Below, one piece after another: positions 9,706 through 19,019 of a DNA stretch of 28,287 bases; position 1 is the stretch's first letter; each line of letters begins with the position of its first letter. Below the pieces are notes generated by a model that was given only the letters and a program-made list of their open reading frames with translations, had not been told where the DNA came from and did not search any database. Source of the DNA: Chara braunii (Eukaryota > Streptophyta > Charophyceae > Charales > Characeae); assembly GCA_003427395.1 (NCBI GenBank), contig BFEA01000026.1, positions 4,708,596-4,736,882 on the forward strand, read 5' to 3'. The translations under genes were made by a program, and so were the position numbers.

Positions 9706-12490
9706 AATTGACCTAGTCAGACTCAAGCAAAACAACCTTCCTCCCATCCTTCCCCCAGATGCAATCCCACAATCTGCTTTTTGTCAGACAACAAAACTAA
9801 AACTGACATTACACATACATTCCTTTATTTTAAGTCTGATTCAAGTCATGAAAGTCAAGCTGAAAGTCAAAGTAGGGACGCACGCTGTATACTCAGTCAA
9901 CCACAACAAGAATTACAGTTCGGGGTTATAACAGGGTTTATAGAAGGATAGTGAAACCTTTACCTTTCAGTTCCCTGCCTCCATAACTCCTCCTGAGTTC
10001 CGGCAGAGCTCCCGCAATCGGTGGGCTGACTCCCCATAGAGTCTTGCTGCGGTCCTACGGGTTGCAATCCCGCCTGCCGCCTTCCTCTCAAAACAGGATT
10101 AGACTTAGAGTAAGAAGGGCGGAAGGAGGGGTTTGAGACTCTCGAGATACAGGAGGGGGACAGACTCAACTCCCAGGAGAGGGCATCGATACCTTGACAC
10201 GCTTGAGCACCCCGCAATGGCGGTCAAATGCGCAACAACTTGATCAAACAGAGCCAAATCCTCGCTGTTGATTGTCTGAAGACTCCCTAATCTACAACAA
10301 TAAACCCCCTTCACGAAACTTGGTCATTCTAGTTTGTAGCGATAACTCCTTCCAATGGCTCGGCCACTCCGTCACCTTAGCGATCCCCAAGCGTGTTGAC
10401 TATAATAAGCCTGTAACCACGCGACCTGCCTTCGGTTAGCTTAATTAGCACGACGAATCCCATATCAGCCAGCCGGTAAGTCTGCACCTTCCTGGTTGGC
10501 CTGTTACCGCACAGGCTGGTGATACACGCAGGTGAGAAGCAGTAGCGCCACCGCCTGTCTTAGTCAACATTGTGCTTGTCTGTCCTCCGGTGTCTCTTCC
10601 TTTAAGGACGGCTCACAACCCTCCAAGTCACAGTAGGTGTACTCCTCAGCCAGGTACCTTATAGCAGAACCCGACTAATAGACTGTATTCAACTACCCAT
10701 GCTCCCTCCCCTTCGATCAGGCGGGTTATACAGGCCGGCCTCTCTGACTGCAGCCGGCTGCGACTGCTGTCTCGATTCACTGTAAACAGTCCGCCTCCTC
10801 ACTTGGTCGGCTGCAAACAGCCCGCCTGCTGGCTCATTCTCTCTCTCTCCCTCGTGCACGTTCTCCTCTATTTTCTTACTCTACTTTCTGCGCAAGCCCG
10901 CCCACTACCCGCTACACTATGGCGCTCTCTCTAGGTTGGCTTGGGAAAGGATCATGAGAAGGTACACACCTAACTGCAACGATAATCATCGCGGTCACTA
11001 ACTGCCCAACTACAACCTACATTTTACAGCTCATTCTACACGCATAGCAAGGCTGAGGCAGCGATGCGAGCCTCGCAATCTGCACCACCAACAGGATCCA
11101 CCGAGCTCAGGGTGGCGGCCGAAATGTAGTAAGCACCAAGGACCGTGATGGCGATGCGGGATGAATGGGGTTACGAAATGCTGGTAACAACAGGGACGTC
11201 GGACACAGTCACTATGGTGTCGAGCTCTGATATAGCTATACCTCGCTACTTATCAAAAGCACAAATGAGAATGAATCTTCCGCTGAAGCGCGGACGGATA
11301 CGTTCGTACTACAAAGCTTTCTTCCTTACGCGGCCCATATCTCTCACACTATTGAACCCATCCACTAACTTCTCAAACCGACCTCACCATTGTATTCGCT
11401 CAAACTCTGAACCTCTACTGCACGTCTTCCCTCGCCCAATCACATTGGGAAACATACAGAATAATCGATTCCCGTCCTCGTCATGTCCCCGGTCTTTAAC
11501 ACTTCCACACGCAGTGTTTCCTTCCCAACTCCTCTCTTACTAACTTCTCACTAAAAACTAGTATCAAAATCGAGTTCGCTTGCCATAAAAACCCCTAGAG
11601 AACATCTTAGATTGTCAAAATCGGTCGAGAAATGACCGAGTTAGCAATTTTTTTCTTCCGAGTTTTCTCCCCTGTCGCCATCTCTGACCACCCCGTGCAC
11701 GACTTTTTCTCAATTCCTCTTATCCCATTGATTTCCTTCCAAATCTGAGTTCATATATGGTGTCGCCTGCCCCTAAAACCCCGGCCTTGCCTCCAACCCT
11801 ACCTTAATCTGATAAGGATCGAACGATTTATGAGCTCATCCCCTCTTCGCCTTCATCATTTTCTCCATTCCTTCGTCCGCCATAGCACTCGTGCAGCTCC
11901 CAACACTCATGTCGAACTAACTGCTATCCTAACGCCAAAACTAACCCTACCATCGCATTCGCAATGGCCGAAAATCCCTATCTACAATCCCTTTGCTCGT
12001 GTTTCCAGCAAGGAGTGGCTGAGCTATGGTTTTCTTACCCCGTCCAACTTGCTTCCACCATCCCCTTCGCTGAGCTCATCTAACGCGGATTCACGTCCGG
12101 ATCCATTCCGCTCTCCCACACTGTATTCGTACACGTAATTTTCATCACCTCTGTCGGCCTTCAGGCAGACCAGCCCCATCCGCCAGCTCGTAACCTCTTA
12201 CCGCAGCGCAATCACTATTCTAGGTTTCTTCAGAGGGAACCAGCTGGCGGGCGGACTGGTGAGGCATTTCGCCTCAATACGAAAGTCCGACAAATGTCTG
12301 CACGCGATACCACCGTGACCCACACCGCAGCCTCTTTGAGCTGCTCTATTCAGTCGGGGGCCCCACCCTCACCTTCCAAGTACCAAGCGGACGAGCTCAC
12401 ACTTAGGTAGAGATCCGCGGGCCTGGGGGCACGGGCCTGATGCAAGCCTATTGCGTGGCCCCGAATGAAGCAAATCCTAATACAACTCCT

Positions 12491-12526
12491 GGTGGTAGTA
12501 GCAAATATTCAAATGAGAACTTTGAA
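12491..12526 (+). pseudogene. Large-subunit (25S/28S) rRNA fragment
   Basis: These 36 bases correspond, as I remember it, to a universally conserved stretch of eukaryotic 25S/28S rRNA containing GGTAGTAGCAAATATTCAAA and GAGAACTTTGAA. Flanking bases (TTCCACAGG...GGCACTTGG downstream) look like diverged continuation of the rRNA, then similarity fades. It is a fragment, not an rRNA gene. It could be a captured rRNA piece in a retroelement or a chimeric retrocopy. Confidence 0.7.
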
Positions 12527-13098
12527 AAACCGGATGGAGGGAATTCCACAGGCCAGCCGGGCACTTGGCACGGCTGCGCACTTCCCTGTTGTGCCCCTGG
12601 CCGCTGCCTGCCGCTGCTGTTCTCGATGGGCATACCCCCTCAAAACCTCCTTGTAGCCGTCAGCGTTCGGTGGACGACACACCCGCCGAAGGTCCCTGTT
12701 GCCAAGGTTCTACCCTGCGTCATAGGTAAAAAAAATACACCCATCGGCTCGCATGCTCCTTAAACTCCTATGTTCGCAAAACCAAGGGGGATAGCCCTGT
12801 CGGGCCCTCAACCCCTCAATCCACCTATATAAGCGGATACTGTGCGACGCGCAGATCTATCGGGACGTTCCAAAGTTGCATTTTTGCCGATGCCGTCCTC
12901 CGTACGTACGCACAACTCATAGACAATCACACCAATCCCGAGGCAGAATCTTTTTAATCCTAATTTAATCAAAAATAAAAATCTGGCCGGCGATCAACGT
13001 CGGTTCCCACAATCATAAAAAAACGGAAGAAATCCCACGCGCCTTAAGTCTGCGCTTCCACACTCTCTCTGCTCTAGTCAGCCATTCAATCATCGTAA

Positions 13099-13664
13099 AC
13101 CACAGACATAGTCGCATCTCGCACGGTATACCTAGACTTTAAACCAAACTTATTTCCCGTCGTTTGCAAAAAAACATACCCTTGCAAGGGTATTCGCACC
13201 GACACCGTCCCGCAAACACATCCGGACCCATCGATCCTCTGTTCGTTGAATGTGTTTGAGTCCTTAGAGGAGGAGTGGTCTAGATCAGACCCGCTAGCTT
13301 CTTGGACGGCTATGGCAAAAGCCCCTAAGTGTGAGTTGTTCGTCGGCGAGGTAGTCATCGACGGGCGCAAGGTCGGGGCCTATTATGACACTTGTTCGAC
13401 ACGAAACTTTATCAGTCGCGCGTGCGTTGAGAGGCTGCGCTTAAAGGGGCAAGTGCAACGCCTGAGTCGACTTGTGGAGTGGACCTGTGCCAACAAACAG
13501 CGCATGGTAGTCAACGACTACCTTAAAGACGTTGAGTGTCTTTTCCCGTATGCAAGACGGGAACTGAGACATCGAGTCTTGTTCCTAGTTAGCGATGATC
13601 TCCCAACGGACATCCTGTTAGGTATGTACTATCTTTCGGTTGCACAACCCCAGTTTGACTGACT
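13099..13664 (+). pseudogene. pol: pol: retropepsin-like protease domain
   Basis: This segment is open from 13099 after a TAA at 13096. The aspartic protease core is recognisable: strand-forming LFVGEVVIDGRKVGAYY, the active-site loop DTCSTRNFIS (Asp at about 13387), and the flap-to-C-terminal DILLGMYYLS motif before QPQFD. The family's catalytic triplet is D-T/S-G; here Gly is Cys, which one base change (GGT to TGT) would explain and which should abolish activity. The frame ends at a TGA created by a 4-bp tandem duplication (GACTGACT, 13657-13664). Without it the reading would continue into WDRKVVK of the next segment. The protease would process the polyprotein. Confidence 0.85.
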
Positions 13665-14644
13665 GGGACCGAAAAGTGGTCAAACACACTTTGCCCGAAG
13701 GGGGGACTGCCAGATTACGTAAGTTTAAGGCTAGTAGTCTGATCGAGTCCTACGGATGCATGTGTGCGGCCACATTTTACAATTATTATAAGCGAAATCC
13801 GGAGGAGGGTATGTACTTAGTTTATGTCTCTGCAACATGCGAGCCGGTGAAAATGCCTCCGGAGATAAAGGGAGTAGTCGCTAAGTACCCTGACCTATTT
13901 GAAGAGCCGAAATGAGTTGTTGAGAGGGAGGTCGTCCACGCGATAGAGATTATCCCAGGGTCTAGCATTCCGAAGGGTAGGATCTACCGGATGTCTCCAG
14001 CGGAGCTCGATGAGCTTCGCCGACAACTCAAGGAACTCATAGAGAAGGGTTGGATCCGGCCTAGTGTCTCCCCTTACGGATCTCCAGTCTTATTTGTACC
14101 AAAGAAGGGGGGAACTTTGAGGATGTGCATTGATTATAGGGTCCTCAATGCCATCACCGTCAAGAACAGAGAGCCCCTACCTCGCATCGATGACTTGTTG
14201 GACCGAGTGCAAGGGTGTCGGTACTTCAGTAAGATAGATCTGAAGTCCGGGTACCATCAGATTGCAATCCGGCCCGAGGATCAACACAAAATTGCTTTTC
14301 AGACCAGGTACGGTCTGTACGAGTTTGTGGTGATGTCTTTCGGCCTTTGCAATGCTCCTGGCACCTTTCAGCACGCCATGAACTGGATCTTTCGTGACTA
14401 CTTGGACAAGTTTGTCATTGTGTACCTCGATGACATTCTTATTTTCAGTAGGACTGTCGAGGAGCACGTTGGCCATTTAGATAAAGTCCTTAGTCTCCTT
14501 CGGCAGCCTAAGTTCAAGATCAGCGGGGAGAAGTGCGAGTTTGGTCGCACCCGGATCTTGTATTTGGGTCATGAGATTTCCGTGGAGGGATTGAAGCCCG
14601 ATGACGCGAAGGTGGCCAGCATTCGTGACTGGCCGCGTCCTTAG
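13665..14644 (+). pseudogene. pol: pol: reverse transcriptase domain
   Basis: A Ty3/gypsy RT. After the connector (…PDLFEEPK, interrupted by TGA at 13913) come RMSPAELDELRRQLKELI, SPYGSPVLFVPKKGG, the motif A KIDLKSGYHQI (catalytic Asp), motif B SFGLCNAPGTFQ, and motif C VIVYLDDILIFS with both Asp residues. The whole finger-palm core is open for 217 codons from 13991, so the triad is intact here despite decay elsewhere. The frame ends at TAG 14642-14644 just after WPRP, where relatives usually have Gln (CAG to TAG inferred). It would copy element RNA into cDNA in the particle. Confidence 0.95.
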
Positions 14645-15166
14645 TCTGTGACTGAGATGAGGTCCTTCTTGGGGATGACCGACTACTACTGTAATTTTGT
14701 CAAGAACTATAGCATAGTGGCCGCCTTGTTGACGGACCAGACACGCCTTGACACCCCTTGGGAGTGGACAGACAGGTGTGATGCCGCTTTCAGACATTTG
14801 AAGCATGCCCTCACTCACCATGAGGTCTTGAAACTGCCCGATCCTGACAAGCCATTTGTTGTGACCACAGATGCCAGCCAATATGGCATTGGGGCCGTAC
14901 TTGCGCAGCAGGATGGGAAAAAGTCAAGGCCGGTAGAGTACATGTCGACAAAGATGCCCTCTCAAAAGCTGGCCAAGTCCACTTATGAGAAGGAACTCTT
15001 CGCGATCTACAAAGCGTTGACTCACGGGAGGCACTACCTCCTTGGTCGCTTCTTCTACGTCAGGACTGATCACCAAACCTCGAGGTGGATGAAGACTCAA
15101 CCGGTACTCTGTGATGCTCTTAAGCGATGGATCGAAGTCATAGAGCAATATGACTTTGAGCCCTAG
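14645..15166 (+). pseudogene. pol: pol: RNase H domain
   Basis: This continues in the same frame as the RT after the TAG. RT thumb/connection residues (TEMRSFLGMTDYY) are followed by the RNase H core: FVVTTDASQYGIGAVLAQ (first Asp), STYEKELFAI (Glu), and VRTDHQTSRWMKTQPVL (Asp). The last Asp region (NKVADVLSRRPDF) lies past the stop TAG 15164-15166, which again replaces an expected Gln. It would remove template RNA during cDNA synthesis. TDHQT is a slight departure from the common TDHQS/TDHKS. Confidence 0.93.
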
Positions 15167-16777
15167 TATATCAAGGGGGAGTACAACAAGGTTGCTGATG
15201 TGCTGTCGCGTAGGCCAGACTTCCTGGGTGCGCTGGTCACTGAATTTGGGCTTGCGGACGATGTTACTCAGTCTTTGGTGGAAGCCTATCGCGAGGATCC
15301 GTTTATGGCCGGGACCATACGCAGACTCGAGGCAAAAGACAAAGCAACTGCTGACGAGTTTGTGTTGGTCAACGGCCTGTTGTTCCTTGAGAAGGTCGGG
15401 AATAAACGTTTGTGTGTTCCAAATCGGGAGTCTTTGCGTCGTTTATTTTTAGGCGAATGTCATGATGCCACCGGTCATTTTGGGTATAGGAAGACTGCGA
15501 CAAATCTGTTGCAGCGGTTCTGGTGGCCCACAATGATGAAAGATGCGAAGCTGTACGTGGAGGCTTGTCAGGTGTGTTAGAGAGACAAGCCACGTACACA
15601 GGCCCCTCTTGGGCTTCTTATGCCTTTTCCGATTCCGGAAAGGCCCGGTGAGAGCCTGTCTATGGATTTCATGGACACGCTGGTCACCAGCAAGAGCGGA
15701 ATGAGATATGTCTATGTCATTGTGGATAGGTTTAGTAAGTATGCTGGATTAGTTGCAATGCCTGCTACAGCTAAGACCGAGTACGTAATCAAGCTGTTCA
15801 AAGAGAACTGGGTCAGGGATTTTGGACTTCGAAAGTCTATTGTGAGTGACAGGGATGTCCGATTCACCAGTGAGTTGTGGAAGACTGCAGCTGCAGAACA
15901 GGGAACACAACTGCAGATGACTTCTGGGAACCACCCAGAGGCAAACGGGCAAGCAGAGCAGCTGAACCGCACTGTAGAACACCTGTTGCGGCACTACATT
16001 AAGCCCAATCAGGTGGACTGGGATGAGAAACTTGCTCTCATCGCCAGCCTGTACAACAACGCTGTGCACAACGCAACTGGGGTGAGCCCCAACAGCCTGC
16101 TACTAACTTTTAAACCCATACTGCCATTAGATTTTCTCTTACCTGAGAATCAGCCTGCTGCTGCACCAGGCACTTTAGAATTTGCTTATCGTTATGAGCA
16201 CCTGATGCAGCAAGATGTAGAACAAATGCACAAGGCACAGGCGACGATGATAGAGTCTGAGAACAAACACCACCGGCCATCTACATTTCAGGTAGGGGAC
16301 AGGGTCTGGGTCAAGTCCTCAGAACTGGGACAGGAGCACGGGATCTCCCGCAAGCTCATGCCATGGTACTTTGGACCATGGGAGGTTCTCGATATTGTCG
16401 GGGGTGATCTGGATGGGCCATCATATGTAATTCGGATTCCTGGTCACCTTCGCACTTACCCTATCTTTCACCCCTCCAAACTTGCACCTTTCAAGGAAAC
16501 TGACCAGTTTCCCTCTTGTCGCTCAATGCTGCCCCCAACCATGGATGGAGAGGTCGACATCGATGACATCGTGGACCACAGGGAAATGCCAGTTCCAAGG
16601 CCAACAAGCAGGGGACGTCCTCCTAAGCCGAAGTTGCAGTATCTCGTTCAGTCCAGACATCACACTGATCCTAAGGAGGACAGATGGTTTACCAGGGAGG
16701 AACTGATGCAGATCACTCCACAGGCTGTCGCTCACTACGAGAAGTCACTGCAGCAAGGAAAGCGCGAGATTGAGTAA
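15167..16777 (+). pseudogene. pol: pol: integrase with chromodomain-like C-terminus
   Basis: The N-terminal zinc-binding HHCC domain is at about 15460-15580 (HDATGH … CQVC) and ends at TAG 15578-15580 where Gln is expected. The catalytic core follows from 15620 with no further stop to TAA 16775-16777: Asp16 (SMDFMD), Asp77 (VSDRDVRF) and Glu113 (GQAEQLNRT), residue numbers counted from the ATG at 15620. The D-X60-D-X35-E spacing is normal. The GPY/F-like module (LMPWYFGPWEVLD) is around 16360-16400, then a chromodomain-like end (VDIDDIVDHREM … QYLVQ … EDRWFTREEL) at 16550-16710. This would insert the cDNA, and the chromodomain may bias targeting to heterochromatin. This is the best-preserved part of the element. 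Confidence 0.93.
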
Positions 16778-16806
16778 TGGGACTTCTCAAAGGACTTTCG
16801 AAGTAT

Positions 16807-16817
16807 GGAGGAGGAAA
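16807..16817 (+). promoter_or_regulatory. Polypurine tract
   Basis: GGAGGAGGAAA lies immediately before the TG of the 3' LTR, 30 bp after the pol stop. It is the expected plus-strand primer site and fixes the LTR start at 16818. Confidence 0.85.
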
Positions 16818-17680
16818 TGCGAGGCTCAAGGCCTCGATACGCCCTACTTCTAGACCGCTCTACCTCCCAAGCAACCGGTACTTTCTCCCATTCGGAGGGA
16901 AACATCTGCGAGGCTCAAAGGCCTCGATACGCCCCACTGGGCCCTACTTTCAGTACAGTCGGCCGCCCTAAGTGAAGGCAGGCTCGACCAAGGCCTACAT
17001 GCCCATTTTTGGGGTCACCACGCAACTGGGGAAATTCAGGCAGTTGCGCAGCGCCAGTTGGTTGAGAGCGCCCAGGCCCAGGCTGCCTTTTTCGTATGTA
17101 ACTGAGGTAGGCCCTGAGCCAGATACGCAACATGGGCCGAACACAGGCTGTGGGCCTCCCCCAGGACTCCTCATTCGGGCACTGGCTGCATGCTGCGCTT
17201 AACCCTGGCCAGGCTCACGCGCTCACGGGTGAGCAGGGAGAGGCAGGCAGCCATAGCCGAGCTGCGCTGCATAGCTGGAGGGGGCACATGGTGGTCCTTG
17301 GGTGCACGTGGCATCTGTGAGTGGGGGATCGAGGTTAAGAGTGATACGAGAGACATACCTGGTGCTTGAGGCGAACGACATTGGCCGAGATCTGCTCGTA
17401 CTTCGGGGAGCTGTTGACGTCACCAGCGGCATTGTAGATAGTCTAGATAGGATTTGCCACTTGTAGTCTGGGCGCAGAGCGCCAGATAGGATGTCGACAT
17501 TGGTTCTTTGTTGATGATGATGAGACTATTCCAACATTGTCACCTTTGAGCTTTTGCGGTGCTCTTATTTGGTGGAACTCGTGTTGCAATTCTGCTTTTG
17601 GTTCGAGGTCACGACTATTTGGTCTCATGTGTATGATGCTGCTTGGTTTCTGAAGTTCGCTATCGCTCATTTTCCTTGCA
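16818..17680 (+). repeat. 3' LTR
   Basis: About 863 bp, starting TGCGAGGCTCAAGGCCTCG and ending CTTGCA like the 5' LTR. After the first 31 bp comes an extra segment of about 89 bp, followed by a second copy of the LTR start at 16907 (TGCGAGGCTCAAAGGCC). The LTR beginning is thus duplicated here but single in the 5' LTR. It also lacks about 150 bp found in the 5' LTR and has about 80 bp that the 5' LTR lacks. Because LTRs are identical at insertion, these differences are later changes. Confidence 0.9.
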
Positions 17681-17684
17681 ATGA
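17681..17684. repeat. LTR element target-site duplication ATGA
   Basis: ATGA follows the 3' LTR here and precedes the 5' LTR at 2201-2204. Ty3/gypsy elements usually make 5-bp duplications; a fifth matching base is not seen (G before the left copy, C after the right one). On its own 4 bp is weak. The in-frame rejoining of LINE ORF2 across the site supports it. Confidence 0.7.
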
Positions 17685-19019
17685 CTAATAAAGAGCAAGA
17701 AAGGTACGAGAAGCCACAAAAGTTACAGTCTTGGAATTTGCCCTCAAATATTGGATCGTGTCCTTCTACTGGATGGAATCTCTGTCTTCTCCACCCTGCT
17801 TCTGAGTTGTGCCAGTCTTTCCATCGTATGTGAGAGACATTTATCTCTGCCACTTTGCCCCTTGCAAGCCACACCTTAGTGAATTTTGTCTTGATTCTTC
17901 TACGTTGCTCTTCATCATCTGGCATGGATTGTCTCGTCTTGTGCCATTTACAAAGGATCTCTGCCTGAATCAAAGCCCTTGTCTCCGCCCAAACCTTCTC
18001 CCTTGGAGTTGACAGTCCCTCGATGGTTCTACAACACCTTTCCTTCCAGATGGACCATAGTGTTACCTTTCTGATCATTCCAAACCACGTTTTCTCTGTC
18101 TTGTCGAATTGAGCTGGATTTTAGTCCATAAGAGGAGTTGGATGGGGTGTTCAGGGAGGGGAGTCGAGAAGAGGGAGTCCTAGAGATTTGAGGCCCTCGC
18201 CCAATATTCGGTCGCCTCTCTACATCGTATCAGGCAATATAGCATATCTTCTGGTTTATTTTTTGAACACACTGCGCATAAATATGAACTGTTAGGGTCA
18301 TTCTTGCTTCTTTTGATGTGTAGCCACTGGTTAACCGGTAGAGCTACGTATGAGATGAGCCTTTGGAGGCTTCTGATTTTGACCGGATGAATTGACTTGA
18401 ACTTTTTCCATGGTATTTGTGGTATCTGATTAGCATCGTGACCTATTAACTTCTGCCATCTGTTCTTGATCGTTGGGTCAGGATCCTTTGTTTTGAGGAG
18501 TAGGTTGTAACCCAGTTTAACTGTGTATTCTTGAATGGAAACATTAGTTTTGAGGCTTCTATTTCTGTTTGGTGTGCAAGCCCACTCTGCTGGATCAAAT
18601 TCCAAGTCTTGAATCACCGTATCCGTTCTGAAGATTGTTTTTGGCCATGACCCCAATACTCTGACTTTTCTGAGTACAAAAGGGTTTAGGACTGTTTTTT
18701 CCACTTCTTTATTCAGGGTAGATGGAGAGCCTTGTGCGGAGGGGGTAATTGGGAAGGAGGTGAACACTGCCAAGGTATCTAACCCTTGCTGTTTATGGGA
18801 GAATTGATAGGCCCTTGCGGGGGTTAAATCCTGCACCCTCACTCCCCATTCACCCGATTTCCAAGTTGAGCTTTCGCTCAACAACTCCTTCCAGCCTTCT
18901 GGGATGCAGTTGATAATGGATTGTAGATTCTTGTCTCGTCGGTGACATCCTTTGAGCTGGGAGGCAAGTTCCTCTTCTGCCACCCAATCCTTTTTCTCCT
19001 CGTTCCATAGATGGCTCAC
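17685..19019 (-). pseudogene. LINE ORF2, C-terminal region with Cys-rich motif
   Basis: This follows the RT and is read on the minus strand in segments 19019-18180 and 18078-17685, with a frame change near 18100 and stops at 18180 and in 18079-18179. The first segment resembles the region after plant LINE RTs: basic and Trp-rich, ending in a Cys cluster (CAVC … YCLIRC) like the zf-RVT motif. A Tyr stands where His is common, a change one C-to-T step would give. The second segment (RKVTLWSIWKERCCR …) is the usual C-terminal helix region with IWKER. It ends SLLVI at the LTR insertion point and continues at 2204. The zinc-binding motif is thought to bind nucleic acid. Confidence 0.8.

Larger units (their letters stand above)
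6587..13080. other. Non-coding block between gag and protease, probable nested insertion
   Basis: Gag and protease normally adjoin or are fused, so these 6.5 kb are extra. The composition differs from the host element: much is A/T-rich and short of G on the plus strand (7400-9950), while parts of 10,400-12,430 are CpG-rich. No open frame has a recognisable domain. Contents include an AT microsatellite (7328-7365), a palindrome GTTATCAGTGATAAC (7759-7773), tandem arrays at 8065-9705, and an rRNA-like piece at 12491. TATA-like boxes are near 6860 (AGTATAAAACC) and 12823 (CTATATAAGCGG). I looked for matching terminal repeats at the two ends and found none I trust. It may be one or several degraded non-autonomous elements. 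Ends are approximate. Confidence 0.5.
2205..17680 (+). mobile_element. Ty3/gypsy LTR retrotransposon (chromovirus-like), degenerate
   Basis: The element is bounded by related direct LTRs (2205-3046 and 16818-17680) that begin TGCGAGGC and end TTGCA. It has a tRNA-iMet-type PBS after the 5' LTR, a polypurine tract before the 3' LTR and ATGA on both sides. Its pol order is PR-RT-RNase H-integrase, which defines Ty3/gypsy; the chromodomain-like end suggests a chromovirus. Typical members are 5-8 kb. This one is about 15.5 kb because roughly 6.5 kb of non-coding sequence separates gag from protease. Gag and pol both carry several stops and frameshifts, so it is not autonomous now. It lies antisense to the LINE it interrupts. 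Confidence 0.92.

Noticed and set aside
11145-12138. Open frames of 132 and 102 residues in the non-coding block
   Set aside because: No recognisable motif; Ser/Pro/Leu-rich composition follows the C-rich base composition.
6587-13080. A complete nested LTR element with its own matching LTRs
   Set aside because: TATA-like boxes near both ends suggested this, but I found no convincing direct repeat between 6587-6960 and 12740-13000 by eye.
13086-13370. 94-residue minus-strand frame
   Set aside because: It lies antisense to the protease domain and is a shadow of it.
13640-15580. In-frame TAG/TGA codons as programmed readthrough or an alternative genetic code
   Set aside because: Stops of all types also occur in gag and in the unrelated LINE, together with frameshifts and catalytic changes; decay explains them better.
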